A DNA stretch of 64,000 bases from DATHWB01 sp041744795 (GTDB taxonomy: Bacteria; Actinomycetota; Acidimicrobiia; Spongiisociales; ZC4RG35), in assembly GCA_041744795.1 (NCBI GenBank), contig JBGTKD010000192.1, forward strand, positions 19,383-83,382. The letters are read 5' to 3'. Within the stretch, counting starts at the first letter, position 1. Every line of letters starts with the position of its first letter. The translations under genes were made by a program, and so were the position numbers. Below, piece after piece: positions 16,691 through 24,544 of this stretch. Under the pieces are notes generated by a model. That model was not told the origin of the DNA and made no database searches. It saw nothing but the letters and a program-made list of their open reading frames with translations.

Positions 16691-17715
16691 TGAAACGAAA
16701 TCTTCGATGGAGCGTGCCACTGCTGGCGCTGGCGATGGTCCTGGCGGCCTGCGGAGGTTCGGATGACGTAGTCGACGAGCCCGATGGGCCTACCTTTATT
16801 TACGTCACGCCTAACCCGATCGGTGTGAACAAGTTTCTCGAACTTGGCCAGGTCGGCACTCAGCGTGCTGCGGAGAAGCTCGGTGGTACCTGGAGGACTT
16901 TCGAGTCGACCGATGACTCCAGCCGACGGGCGAACATCGAAGCAGCCGTCGACGCCGCCCCCGACGTGATTGTCCTCACAACCTTCACTCTGGTCGAGCT
17001 GGCCGACGAGTTCTCGAAAGCCAACCCCGACCAGGAGTTCATCCTGATCGACACTTGCCCGGAGGCGCCCGCCCCCAACTTGCACTGTGGAGTGTTCAGG
17101 GAGCAGGAAGGTGCGTATCTGCTGGGGATCATGGCCGGGCATCTGAGCGAGTCGAAGCAGGTTGGTTCGGTAGGCGCTCTCGACATCCCGTTCCTGCATC
17201 GTTACACGGATAGCTTTGCTCTCGGTGCCCAGTCGGTGGATCCTTCGATCACCGACACCCAAGTGTGGATCGGTGGTGACAATCCGTTCTCCGATCCGGC
17301 GCGGGCAAAGGAACAGGCTCTGGCTGTCGCGGCTCAGGGTTCGGATCACATATTCGCGGTCGGAGCCGGATCGAACGGCGGGATCTTCGAGGCCGCTGTC
17401 CAACAGGGATTCTTCAGCTACGGCGTAGACGTGAATCAGTGCCCGGATGCACCCGGCAGCATTGTCGATAGCAACATGAAGCTGGTGGATGTGCTCGTCG
17501 AACAGCTCATCGACCAGATCCTGGCGGGAACGGCCGGATCTGTGGTCTCCTTCGGCTTGGCCGAGGGTGGAACCGGGGTCATGGCACTGTCCGACGATCT
17601 GGCTGGCAGCCAGTGTGTGATCGCCGAGCATCCTGACGTGGTGGAGGCGGTTAAGGCAGCAGCCCAGGGAATTATCGATGGGTCCATCGTTGTTCCTGAC
17701 CCACTGTTCGGCTGA
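16690..17715 (+). CDS. BMP-family nucleoside-binding lipoprotein
   Basis: A 341-residue lipoprotein (lipobox LAAC, cysteine 21) of the BMP/PnrA family: ligand-binding stretches include the TFTLVELADEFS region, GALDIPFLHRYTDSFALGA and GVDVNQCPDAPGS. Members are the extracellular binding subunits of nucleoside ABC importers. It overlaps the isomerase stop and precedes the ABC ATPase by 9 bp. In this setting it should capture nucleosides such as inosine, adenosine or methylthioadenosine outside the cell and hand them to the two permeases downstream. Confidence 0.9.
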   Translation: MKRNLRWSVPLLALAMVLAACGGSDDVVDEPDGPTFIYVTPNPIGVNKFLELGQVGTQRAAEKLGGTWRTFESTDDSSRRANIEAAVDAAPDVIVLTTFTLVELADEFSKANPDQEFILIDTCPEAPAPNLHCGVFREQEGAYLLGIMAGHLSESKQVGSVGALDIPFLHRYTDSFALGAQSVDPSITDTQVWIGGDNPFSDPARAKEQALAVAAQGSDHIFAVGAGSNGGIFEAAVQQGFFSYGVDVNQCPDAPGSIVDSNMKLVDVLVEQLIDQILAGTAGSVVSFGLAEGGTGVMALSDDLAGSQCVIAEHPDVVEAVKAAAQGIIDGSIVVPDPLFG

Positions 17716-17724
17716 ACACACCGG

Positions 17725-19248
17725 ATGACAATCGAGCTGGAACTCCGCGGCGTCACCAAGCGGTTCCCCGGCGTCGTCGCCAACGACGCCGTAGACCTCA
17801 CGGTGCGCGCCGGGGAGGTCCACGCCGTCGTTGGCGAGAACGGGGCAGGCAAGACCACACTGATGTCGATCCTTTACGGGTTGTTTCCCCCGGATGAGGG
17901 CGCGATCCTCATCCGGGGCGAACCCGTTAACTTCTCGTCTGCGCTCGATGCGATCAATGCCGGGCTAGGCATGGTCCACCAGGCGTTCAAGCTCTTCCCC
18001 ACCCTCACAGTCGCAGAGAATGTGGTGTTCCGCTCCGAGCCGACCCGGAGAGGGATGATCGACAGGGCGGCCAGTGTGGCCCGAGTGCGGGAGTTGGCCG
18101 AGAGGTATGGACTGGCTGTGGACCCCATAGCCACAGTCGAGAGCCTCCCTGTCGGAGTGCTACAGCGGGTCGAGATCCTCAAAGCGCTCTACCGCGACGC
18201 CCAGATCTTGATCCTCGACGAACCGACCGCGGTCCTCACCCCTCAAGAGCGGGACATGCTCTTCGACATCATCCACCGACTCAAGGATTCGGGCCGCACG
18301 ATCCTATTCATCACCCACAAGCTGGGTGAGGTGATGGCTGTCTCGGACCGAGTCACCGTCTTGCGTAACGGCCGGTCTGTCGCCGAGCTCGTTACCGACC
18401 AGACGACACCTGCGGAGATCACGCGTCACATGGTCGGTCGGGACCTCGACCTGACAAAGAGAGCGTTGCCTCATTCCGCTGGAGCTGTCGTTCTATCCGT
18501 TGAGGAGTTGGCCGCGATCGGTGAACACGATCGGGTGGTGGTCGAGGATGTGACCTTTGTCGTGCGTTCCGGCGAGATAGTCGGAGTGGCCGGTGTGGCG
18601 GGCAACGGTCAATCGGAGATGATCGAGGCTGTGACGGGTTTGCGGCCGGTTGAGAGTGGCTCTATCCATCTCGACGGTGTCGACATCACAGAGGCAGATG
18701 TGGCTTCGCGGCGGCGCCGGGGGCTGGCGTACATCCCCGAGGACCGTCATGGCGTGGGGACGACCCACCATGGGACAGTGTCAGAGAACCTTCTGCTCGG
18801 TCATCATCGCGAGGAAGGCATCGAGCGCCGAGGTTGGTTTGCTCTGGACGAAATCCAGCGCCGAGCCGAGAGCCTTATCGAACGTTTCGGGATAAAGACC
18901 CCCTCGGTGTCTACCCGGGTGTCGACGCTCTCCGGAGGAAACCTCCAGAAGCTCGTTGTCGCGAGGGAACTCGCCTACGACGCCCCGCTGTTGATCGCGG
19001 AACAGCCAACCCGCGGGGTCGACATCGGGGCGATCCAGTTCATCCATCGCCAACTGCTCGACTACCGGGACGCGGGAGGGGCCGTTTTGATGGTTTCTGC
19101 CGAACTCTCCGAGATCCTGGCGCTCAGCACACGAATACTGGTCATGTTCGAGGGCCGGATTGTCGCCGAACTCGACCCTGCTGCGGTCGACGAACCACAG
19201 ATCGGCCGTTACATGACAGGATCGCACTTGGACGCCGCCCGTGCGTGA
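17725..19248 (+). CDS. Nucleoside ABC importer, double ATP-binding subunit
   Basis: A 507-residue protein with two ABC domains, as in the NupA / sugar-importer type. Domain 1 (about 5-240) has GENGAGKTT and ILDEPTA with the variant signature LPVGVLQRVEILKAL. Domain 2 (about 255-500) has GVAGNGQSE as a degenerate Walker A and the signature LSGGNLQKLVVARELA. This pairing of one complete and one partial site is normal for the family. It energises import of nucleosides through the two permeases that follow. It overlaps the first permease by 8 bp. Confidence 0.92.
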   Translation: MTIELELRGVTKRFPGVVANDAVDLTVRAGEVHAVVGENGAGKTTLMSILYGLFPPDEGAILIRGEPVNFSSALDAINAGLGMVHQAFKLFPTLTVAENVVFRSEPTRRGMIDRAASVARVRELAERYGLAVDPIATVESLPVGVLQRVEILKALYRDAQILILDEPTAVLTPQERDMLFDIIHRLKDSGRTILFITHKLGEVMAVSDRVTVLRNGRSVAELVTDQTTPAEITRHMVGRDLDLTKRALPHSAGAVVLSVEELAAIGEHDRVVVEDVTFVVRSGEIVGVAGVAGNGQSEMIEAVTGLRPVESGSIHLDGVDITEADVASRRRRGLAYIPEDRHGVGTTHHGTVSENLLLGHHREEGIERRGWFALDEIQRRAESLIERFGIKTPSVSTRVSTLSGGNLQKLVVARELAYDAPLLIAEQPTRGVDIGAIQFIHRQLLDYRDAGGAVLMVSAELSEILALSTRILVMFEGRIVAELDPAAVDEPQIGRYMTGSHLDAARA

Positions 19249-20347
19249 GTTGGTCGACCGCCGGCGCCTCGGCGGTTGGGCGCGCAGGGTGGCCGTCAGC
19301 CCTGTGACTTTCTCGATTGTGCTCGCGTTCGGGGTGGGGGCCGCCATCGTCGCTCTCACCGGCCAGGACCCGTTCGTCGCGTATCGGGAGATGTTCGTTG
19401 GGGCGGTCAGCGGGTCAGGGTTGCGCAACACTCTCGCCCGGTCGATCCCCATCATCGGAATGGCACTGGCGGTCTCGGTCGCCTTCCGTGCCGGAGTCAT
19501 CAACCTGGGTGGCGAGGGTCAGATGGTTGTGGGCGGTTTGGCCGGGACGGTGGTGGCGATATACACCCCGGGTCCCGGCGCGTTTGTCATTCCGCTTGCG
19601 CTCTTGGCTGGAGCGGCGGCGGGTGCGGCTTGGGCGCTCTTGCCCGCCTTCGGACAGACCAAGCTCGCCCTTCCGATTCTGATCACGAGCCTGCTCCTGA
19701 ACTACGTGGGTAGGGCGATCACCGGATACATGGTGCGGTTCCCGCTGGCAGACGTTTCGGTGACTCTGGCCACGACGAGGCAGGTTCCCGAGACGGCCAG
19801 GATGCCGAAGATGCCCGTTTTCGGGGGTGTGAGCCTGTCGCTTGTTCTCGTCGTGGTCCTTGTCGTGGCCCTGGGTGTCGTGTATTCGCGAAGTGTCGTC
19901 GGATACGAGACTCGGATGGCCGGTTACAGCGGTCGTTTCGCCCGCTACGGCGGCGTGGCGGTTGAGCGCCAGACGCTCGGCGTGATGGCGGTCGCCGGAG
20001 CGATCGGCGGTGTGATCGGCACCCATCTCATAATCGGTGACGCGTTGCGGTTCATCGAAGGTGAACTCGTCCTCAGTGGCTTGGCCTGGACTGGTCTTCT
20101 CGTTTCGCTTCTGGCGGCGAATCGGCCCGTCTTCATCCTCTTGGCCGGCCTCTTGTTCTCGGGGCTGCAGATCGGTGGCCTCGCCATGCAGAGGAATGCT
20201 GACATTTCCTGGAGGCTCGCCCAGGTGCTCCAGGCTCTCGTCATCATTGCGGTTGCCAGTCGCCTCAGCCTTCGCAGGCGCGCCAAACGCAAGGATGTTG
20301 CGGTGGAAGAGGTGACGGCCGAACCGGCTCGGGTGGGTGAGATCTGA
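19241..20347 (+). CDS. Nucleoside ABC importer permease 1
   Basis: A 368-residue BPD_transp_2-type permease with about nine membrane helices and the family motif INLGGEGQMVVGG near residue 87. It is the NupB/YufP-like partner. The GTG start overlaps the ATPase gene by 8 bp. A basic tail (LRRRAKRKD) ends the protein. It forms the channel together with the following permease. Confidence 0.9.
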   Translation: MRELVDRRRLGGWARRVAVSPVTFSIVLAFGVGAAIVALTGQDPFVAYREMFVGAVSGSGLRNTLARSIPIIGMALAVSVAFRAGVINLGGEGQMVVGGLAGTVVAIYTPGPGAFVIPLALLAGAAAGAAWALLPAFGQTKLALPILITSLLLNYVGRAITGYMVRFPLADVSVTLATTRQVPETARMPKMPVFGGVSLSLVLVVVLVVALGVVYSRSVVGYETRMAGYSGRFARYGGVAVERQTLGVMAVAGAIGGVIGTHLIIGDALRFIEGELVLSGLAWTGLLVSLLAANRPVFILLAGLLFSGLQIGGLAMQRNADISWRLAQVLQALVIIAVASRLSLRRRAKRKDVAVEEVTAEPARVGEI

Positions 20348-21267
20348 TGTTTGAACAGCTTTTCGACTCCGCCCTGCTCGACTCGGCGGTCCGCGCCATG
20401 ATCCCGATCCTTCTCGCCGCACTGGGTGGGATGATCTGTGAGAGGGCGGGCGTGTTCCAGATCTCGCTCGAGGGAATGATGGTGGCTGGGGCATTTGCCG
20501 CCGTCGCCGGGTCCTACTTTGCGCAGAGTTCCTCTATGGGAATCGTTTTCGCGATCGGCGCGGGTGTGGCGGTGTCGCTGATCCTTGCCTACGGCGCGGT
20601 TACGCGAAGAGGCGATCCGATCGTTCTCGGCATTGCCATCAACCTTTTCGCGTTCGGGATCACCGGGTTTCTCCTGCCTCAGATCTTTGGCGTCCGCGGG
20701 GTGTTTCAACATCCCCGCATCGACGGTCTTGATCGCATTCCCATCCCGTTCCTCTCCGACATTCCGGTCGTGGGACCGGTGTTGTTCTCGAACACCGCCA
20801 CCGCCTACCTCGCTTTTCTCCTCGTGCCGGGACTGTGGTTCTTCCTCTTTCGGACTCCGATTGGCTTGCGGCTGCGCGGGGTGGGCGAACGTCCGGCGGC
20901 GGCCGAGACACTCGGTGTCTCCGCCACCCAGTACAAGTACATGGCAGTGATCGCCTCCGGGGTTCTCTCGGGTCTCGCCGGCGCTCAACTGGCGCTGGGC
21001 AATGTCGTCCAGTTCGCCGAGAATATGTCCAGTGGCCGTGGCTGGGTTGCGGTTGTGGCCGTCATGTTGGGTCGGGCTCACCCGGTCGGTGTACTGGGAG
21101 CGAGTCTGCTGTTTGCCTTCGCTGAAGCACTCGGTTTCCGGTTCCAGGGCAACGGCCTACCTGTTCAGATCACCGACGCTCTGCCGTTCGTAGTGACGCT
21201 GCTTGCGCTGGTCATCGCGCGCAAGAGGTTCTCGCGCCTCCTCGACCTCACCACCGCCTCCACCTAG
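20347..21267 (+). CDS. Nucleoside ABC importer permease 2
   Basis: A 306-residue permease of the same superfamily (NupC/YufQ-like) with motifs GMICERAGVFQISLEGMM, GDPIVLGIAINLFAFG and RGVGERPAAAETLGV. The ATG overlaps the previous stop (TGATG). It is the last gene of the mtnA-like operon; a direct-repeat copy begins 15 bp after the stop. Confidence 0.9.
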   Translation: MFEQLFDSALLDSAVRAMIPILLAALGGMICERAGVFQISLEGMMVAGAFAAVAGSYFAQSSSMGIVFAIGAGVAVSLILAYGAVTRRGDPIVLGIAINLFAFGITGFLLPQIFGVRGVFQHPRIDGLDRIPIPFLSDIPVVGPVLFSNTATAYLAFLLVPGLWFFLFRTPIGLRLRGVGERPAAAETLGVSATQYKYMAVIASGVLSGLAGAQLALGNVVQFAENMSSGRGWVAVVAVMLGRAHPVGVLGASLLFAFAEALGFRFQGNGLPVQITDALPFVVTLLALVIARKRFSRLLDLTTAST

Positions 21268-21282
21268 CCAGCCACAGCCATC

Positions 21283-21335
21283 CCCGTTTTTTGGCGCATC
21301 AACGTCGCGAAAATGACGCGTTCTGCGGTAGAGAA
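21283..21335 (+). repeat. Copy 2 of the ~50-bp dispersed direct repeat
   Basis: It shares nearly all positions with copies at 7874-7925 and 22100-22151 (same orientation). It lies between the convergent ends of the permease gene and the dimethylargininase gene, and with copy 1 brackets the whole nucleoside island. Confidence 0.85.
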
Positions 21336-21341
21336 CGCGTG

Positions 21342-22097
21342 TCAGGACCGGATTCGGACCGACAGACAGGTGACGCACCCTTCCAGTTTCTGGAACTCAG
21401 AGACGTCGACGGTTGCCACGTCGTACCCGCGGGCTTCGATCAGTGCCACCGACCCTGGACAGTCGTCGGCCATCAGTACTCGCCCGTCGCCAAGGTCTAC
21501 GACAGCCGAACCAGACTCCTCGGGAACGCCGAGAAAGTTCTCGAACATCGTTGGATTGTCGACGAGCGGCTCGTGTCCGATAACGGTGCCGTCCGGCAGG
21601 GCGGTAACCGCCGACTTCAAATGGAGGACCTTGGTCACCGGAACGGCCACCACGTTGCGGTCAGGGAGAAGGGCGGCGAGTTGATCGATCCCAGCCTGGT
21701 TGGTGCGATCTGACAAACCCACGTAGACGGTGGAACCGACTTTGAGCACGTCGCCTCCATCAAGTGTGGCTGGCGCGGCGATGTGGGCGACGCGACTGAC
21801 GTGGCCGGCGATCGCCCGCTCTGCACCGTCGGTCTCGGGTCTGCGTTGCTCGGCTCCTGGCCGGGTGATGACCGCCAAGTCACCAAAGACGACAACGGCA
21901 TCTTCGATGAAGACCGCATCAGGCCAGTCGTCGGAGGTCTCGACCTCCTCGACCCGCCACCCGGTGGTTCTGAGCACCTCGACATAACCGAGCCACTGCT
22001 CCACAGCCAGCGGGTAGTCGACCGCGCTTCGTTCGATATGAGTCACCAACCCTTGAGTAAGCAACGGCCCCGGCCGTCGCACTAGCGCGATTGTCAT
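21342..22097 (-). CDS. Dimethylargininase-like amidinotransferase-fold hydrolase
   Basis: A 251-residue protein of the DDAH family. It has FIEDAVVV near residue 63, a HLKSAVT histidine near 158 and the catalytic cysteine in the C-terminal EGCVTCLS segment, the usual Cys-His-Glu arrangement. DDAH hydrolyses N-omega-methylated arginines to citrulline and methylamines; close relatives are arginine deiminases. The gene stands alone, with copies 2 and 3 of the direct repeat immediately outside its stop and start codons, so it could be a cassette-like insertion. The start codon is separated from copy 3 by 2 bp, leaving little room for an ordinary promoter outside the repeat. Confidence 0.85.
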   Translation of the reverse strand: MTIALVRRPGPLLTQGLVTHIERSAVDYPLAVEQWLGYVEVLRTTGWRVEEVETSDDWPDAVFIEDAVVVFGDLAVITRPGAEQRRPETDGAERAIAGHVSRVAHIAAPATLDGGDVLKVGSTVYVGLSDRTNQAGIDQLAALLPDRNVVAVPVTKVLHLKSAVTALPDGTVIGHEPLVDNPTMFENFLGVPEESGSAVVDLGDGRVLMADDCPGSVALIEARGYDVATVDVSEFQKLEGCVTCLSVRIRS

Positions 22098-22099
22098 GA

Positions 22100-22151
22100 C
22101 CGCTTTTTAGCGCATCAACGTCGCAAGAATGACGCGTTCTGCGGTAGAGAA
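22100..22151 (+). repeat. Copy 3 of the ~50-bp dispersed direct repeat
   Basis: It differs from copies 1 and 2 at only a few positions (for example CGCAAGAATGAC in place of CGCGAAAATGAC). It lies upstream of the dimethylargininase gene and just before the toxin-antitoxin-like pair, in the same orientation as the other copies. Confidence 0.85.
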
Positions 22152-22191
22152 GTGATCCGGGGCGCGACGGAACCCGCAGGGCGTCACCTCT

Positions 22192-22238
22192 GCAATCGTC
22201 AACAAGTGTTGACGATTGCCCACTTCTTGGCGTATCGT
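22192..22238 (+). promoter_or_regulatory. Promoter with embedded 12-bp palindrome, toxin-antitoxin-like operon
   Basis: GCAATCGTCAAC (22192-22203) and GTTGACGATTGC (22208-22219) are perfect 12-bp arms with a 4-nt spacer. The right arm contains the -35 hexamer TTGACG (22209-22214); TATCGT (22233-22238) is the -10 after 18 bp, and the GTG start follows 6 nt later, so the transcript should be leaderless. A protein bound to the palindrome would block the promoter. Confidence 0.7.
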
Positions 22239-22244
22239 TGGAAT

Positions 22245-22475
22245 GTGGACATCGAGGCGAGTGCGCGCAAACACGGTGTCCCGGACGAAGACATGGTGCA
22301 TGCGTTGCGACATCATTGGCGAGCATTCGAGACCGGCGACCCGGCGGTGGTGATGTTCATTGGTCCGTCGTCCACCGGCGAACCTTTGGAGATCGGTGTC
22401 GTCACGGATGCGGATGGAACGGCGATCATCCACGCCATGAAGGCCCGAGATAAGTTCCTGAGAGGTTGGAAGTGA
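22245..22475 (+). CDS. Putative toxin of a two-gene module
   Basis: A 76-residue protein with the ARKHGVPDEDMVHAL helix near the N-terminus, then beta strands (VVMFIGPS, EIGVVTD) and a closing IIHAMKARDKFL segment. From memory this layout is shared by small actinobacterial proteins paired with a DNA-binding partner, resembling BrnT-type toxins, but I cannot confirm the family. The GTG start at 22245 sits at the expected transcription start. The stop overlaps the next gene's GTG (GTGA), so the pair is co-translated. Confidence 0.6.
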   Translation: MDIEASARKHGVPDEDMVHALRHHWRAFETGDPAVVMFIGPSSTGEPLEIGVVTDADGTAIIHAMKARDKFLRGWK

Positions 22476-22735
22476 ACGAAACACGAGCCGAACGAGCGAC
22501 CGTCCTGGAAGACTGGGCTGACCGAGTTCTCATTGAGGACTTGGTGGCCGTCGACACCGACGTCTTGCGGATGATCGCCGAACTGGTTGATCAGCGGAAC
22601 GAGGTCGACGGGGAACTCACGCAAGCCGTCCGTTCAGCCCGCGAAGCTCATCGCAGCTGGTCAGAAATCGGAGCGATGCTTGGCGTGTCGAAGCAGGCCG
22701 CCCAGCGAAAGTACTCGGCAAAGACGTCCGCCTAA
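22472..22735 (+). CDS. HTH protein, putative antitoxin
   Basis: An 87-residue protein. The C-terminal part (about 58-82) is a helix-turn-helix with SWSEIGAMLGVSKQAAQRKY, of the sigma-region-4-like type; the N-terminal part is helical and acidic, suitable for binding a toxin. It starts at a GTG overlapping the preceding stop. Its likely role is neutralising the upstream protein and repressing the operon at the 12-bp palindrome (inference). Confidence 0.65.
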   Translation: MNETRAERATVLEDWADRVLIEDLVAVDTDVLRMIAELVDQRNEVDGELTQAVRSAREAHRSWSEIGAMLGVSKQAAQRKYSAKTSA

Positions 22736-22781
22736 GAGCCGTGTCGTAACTCCACCCGCCACTAGCCCAGTGGCTGGGCCG

Positions 22782-23588
22782 CTATTTGACGAGTTCGCGT
22801 TCCAGGACGTCGAGGCGGCGTTCCTCTGCGATCCACTTGAACCAGATCCGGGCGATGATCCCCAGCAGGTAAAACGCGCCGCCAATCTTCATGAGGATTC
22901 CGGCGATCGTCTGGTCCTCCACTGGAGTAATACCCCATGTGAGCGGGGCGTCGCCGTACACCGGGTAAAGCTGATAGTCGCTGAAAGTCAATAACGACGC
23001 AGGAACGATCGGAACGATCGTGTTCAAAAAGATGTAGCCGATTCGAGCTGGTGCAGACAGCCGGGGGATTTCCGGTGTCGGGCTGAATCCCGGGAGCCAC
23101 AGCAGCATTGCGGTGGCGAAGAATCCGAGATGGACCAGAAAGTGTCCCCCCTCGGTCTGGTTCTGCCACGCCACCGCGGTGGGCCAGTGGATGGCGACGA
23201 TCGCAGCATTGAAAGTGATGAGACCCACAACCGGGGTTGCGACCTTGCGCAGGATCGGCGCGACCCTGGGGTGTCCCAGAGTGCGATCTGCCATCCAGCG
23301 CGGCATGCCTACCAACAGCAGCGGAGGCACGACGTAGCCGATGAGCATGTGCTCGAGCATGTGGAACGTGAACAGCGTCTGCTCGGCGAGGTCGTGTATC
23401 GGCCAGCCGGCAGCAACGAGCAGCACACCCACCCCGGCGTACCAGGCTCGCCATTGGACCCGGGTGGCCGGTGCTGCCTTGGGTGCTACCAGCGGACGTA
23501 GCCGCCGTTCGGCCCACCACCAGCCGATGGCCAGGATGGCGATCAGCGCCAGAACGTCCAAGTGGAGGTGGAAGTCGGGGAGAGGCAT
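22782..23588 (-). CDS. ctaG: Cytochrome c oxidase assembly protein CtaG (caa3 type)
   Basis: A 268-residue membrane protein of the caa3_CtaG family with about seven helices, including HDLAEQTLFTFHMLEHML and the VPPLLLVGMPRWM segment typical of the family. Members are needed to assemble caa3 oxidase, probably by copper delivery to the binuclear centre. It is the last gene of the ctaCDEFG operon and starts 6 bp after ctaF. Confidence 0.9.
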   Translation of the reverse strand: MPLPDFHLHLDVLALIAILAIGWWWAERRLRPLVAPKAAPATRVQWRAWYAGVGVLLVAAGWPIHDLAEQTLFTFHMLEHMLIGYVVPPLLLVGMPRWMADRTLGHPRVAPILRKVATPVVGLITFNAAIVAIHWPTAVAWQNQTEGGHFLVHLGFFATAMLLWLPGFSPTPEIPRLSAPARIGYIFLNTIVPIVPASLLTFSDYQLYPVYGDAPLTWGITPVEDQTIAGILMKIGGAFYLLGIIARIWFKWIAEERRLDVLERELVK

Positions 23589-23594
23589 GTCGCC

Positions 23595-23909
23595 CTAGCG
23601 GGTAATCAGCCCCAGAAGGAAAGAACCGATCACGATGCCGTAGAGGGCGAGGGCCAGGATGAACCCTCCTGCGAAAAAGCGGGTCAGCACCGGCTTTTCG
23701 AAACGCAGGTGCATGAACCAGCCGATGACCACGACGAACTTGAAGAACGACAGGATGATCAGAAGGGGTCCGTCCCATCCCTGCATGTCGACGGCTTCGT
23801 CGATATAGAACAGCGCAACCTCGACGGCGGTGACGATCCCCAAGAGGATGGCGATCTTGACGTACTGACCGGTGGTCGGATGAGCGACGTCGTGGGTGCC
23901 TTCAGACAT
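23595..23909 (-). CDS. ctaF: Cytochrome c oxidase subunit IV
   Basis: A 104-residue protein with three membrane helices, of the prokaryotic COX4 (Cyt_c_ox_IV) type, with the marker segment LSFFKFVVVIGWFMHLRFE. It is a structural subunit of caa3 oxidase. The ATG at 23909 overlaps the subunit III stop, and the first 15 in-frame residues upstream of it lack coding character. Confidence 0.88.
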   Translation of the reverse strand: MSEGTHDVAHPTTGQYVKIAILLGIVTAVEVALFYIDEAVDMQGWDGPLLIILSFFKFVVVIGWFMHLRFEKPVLTRFFAGGFILALALYGIVIGSFLLGLITR

Positions 23910-24544
23910 CAGACTGCTCCGAGCAGGTAGACGATGGTGAAGATGACGATCCAAATGATGTCGACGAAGTGCCAGTACAGCCCAACCAATTCCAGGTTCA
24001 TGCCGTGCTTCTCCGACAGCCCGCCCTGGCGCTTGGACATCCCGAAGAGCGACAACAGCATGACCACGCCGATCGCTACGTGGGCGCCGTGGAAGCCAGT
24101 CAACATGAAGAAGGCAGACGACGCAGGGTTGGTCGTGAGCGTCATGCCGTAGACCTGGATGAACTCATAGAACTCGAAGACCTGTCCGCCTAGGAAGAGT
24201 GATCCGAGCATGGCGGTGGCCAACAGCCACGTTCGTGTCCCGTTCTGGTCCCCCTGCGCCAGTGAGTGATGGGCGAGCACCATCGTCAGCGAGCTCATGA
24301 GAAGCACGAACGAAGATACCGAGGTGAACGGGATGTCGTAGATCTCCCGAGGCACGACGGTCGCGCCGAAGGTGTCGTTGCCGTAGACGAGATAGTTTGT
24401 GATGAGCGCGCCGAAGAACAGGAACTCGGAGCTGAGGAACAGCCACATCCCCAGCTTTCGGTTATCGATTCCGAACGACTCGTGCTCTCCGTGACCCCCG
24501 TGATCTTCGGCGTGGTCCGCGTTGGCTTGCATCGTGTCAGCCAT
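23909..24544 (-). CDS. ctaE: Cytochrome c oxidase subunit III
   Basis: A 211-residue subunit III. It begins with a His/Glu-rich segment, then has five helices with LGMWLFLSSEFLFFGAL, GFHGAHVAIGV and the closing GLYWHFVDIIWIVIF motif. Length fits five-helix actinobacterial subunits III. Its start touches the stop of ctaD, within the oxidase operon. Confidence 0.95.
   Translation of the reverse strand: MADTMQANADHAEDHGGHGEHESFGIDNRKLGMWLFLSSEFLFFGALITNYLVYGNDTFGATVVPREIYDIPFTSVSSFVLLMSSLTMVLAHHSLAQGDQNGTRTWLLATAMLGSLFLGGQVFEFYEFIQVYGMTLTTNPASSAFFMLTGFHGAHVAIGVVMLLSLFGMSKRQGGLSEKHGMNLELVGLYWHFVDIIWIVIFTIVYLLGAV

Noticed and set aside
16366..17823. A long minus-strand open frame of 485 codons opposite the mtnA-like, BMP and ABC genes.
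   Set aside because: It is antisense to clearly identified genes, its translation is low in hydrophobic core and has no family features; it reflects high GC.
21283..22151. Integron attC-like cassette ends around the dimethylargininase gene.
   Set aside because: The repeats lack the RYYYAAC and GTTRRRY core sites, are nearly identical (attC sites usually vary) and no integrase is present.
22762..23778. A 338-codon minus-strand frame overlapping ctaG in another frame.
   Set aside because: The ctaG frame carries the clear membrane helices and family motifs; the other frame is Arg/His/Pro-rich shadow sequence.
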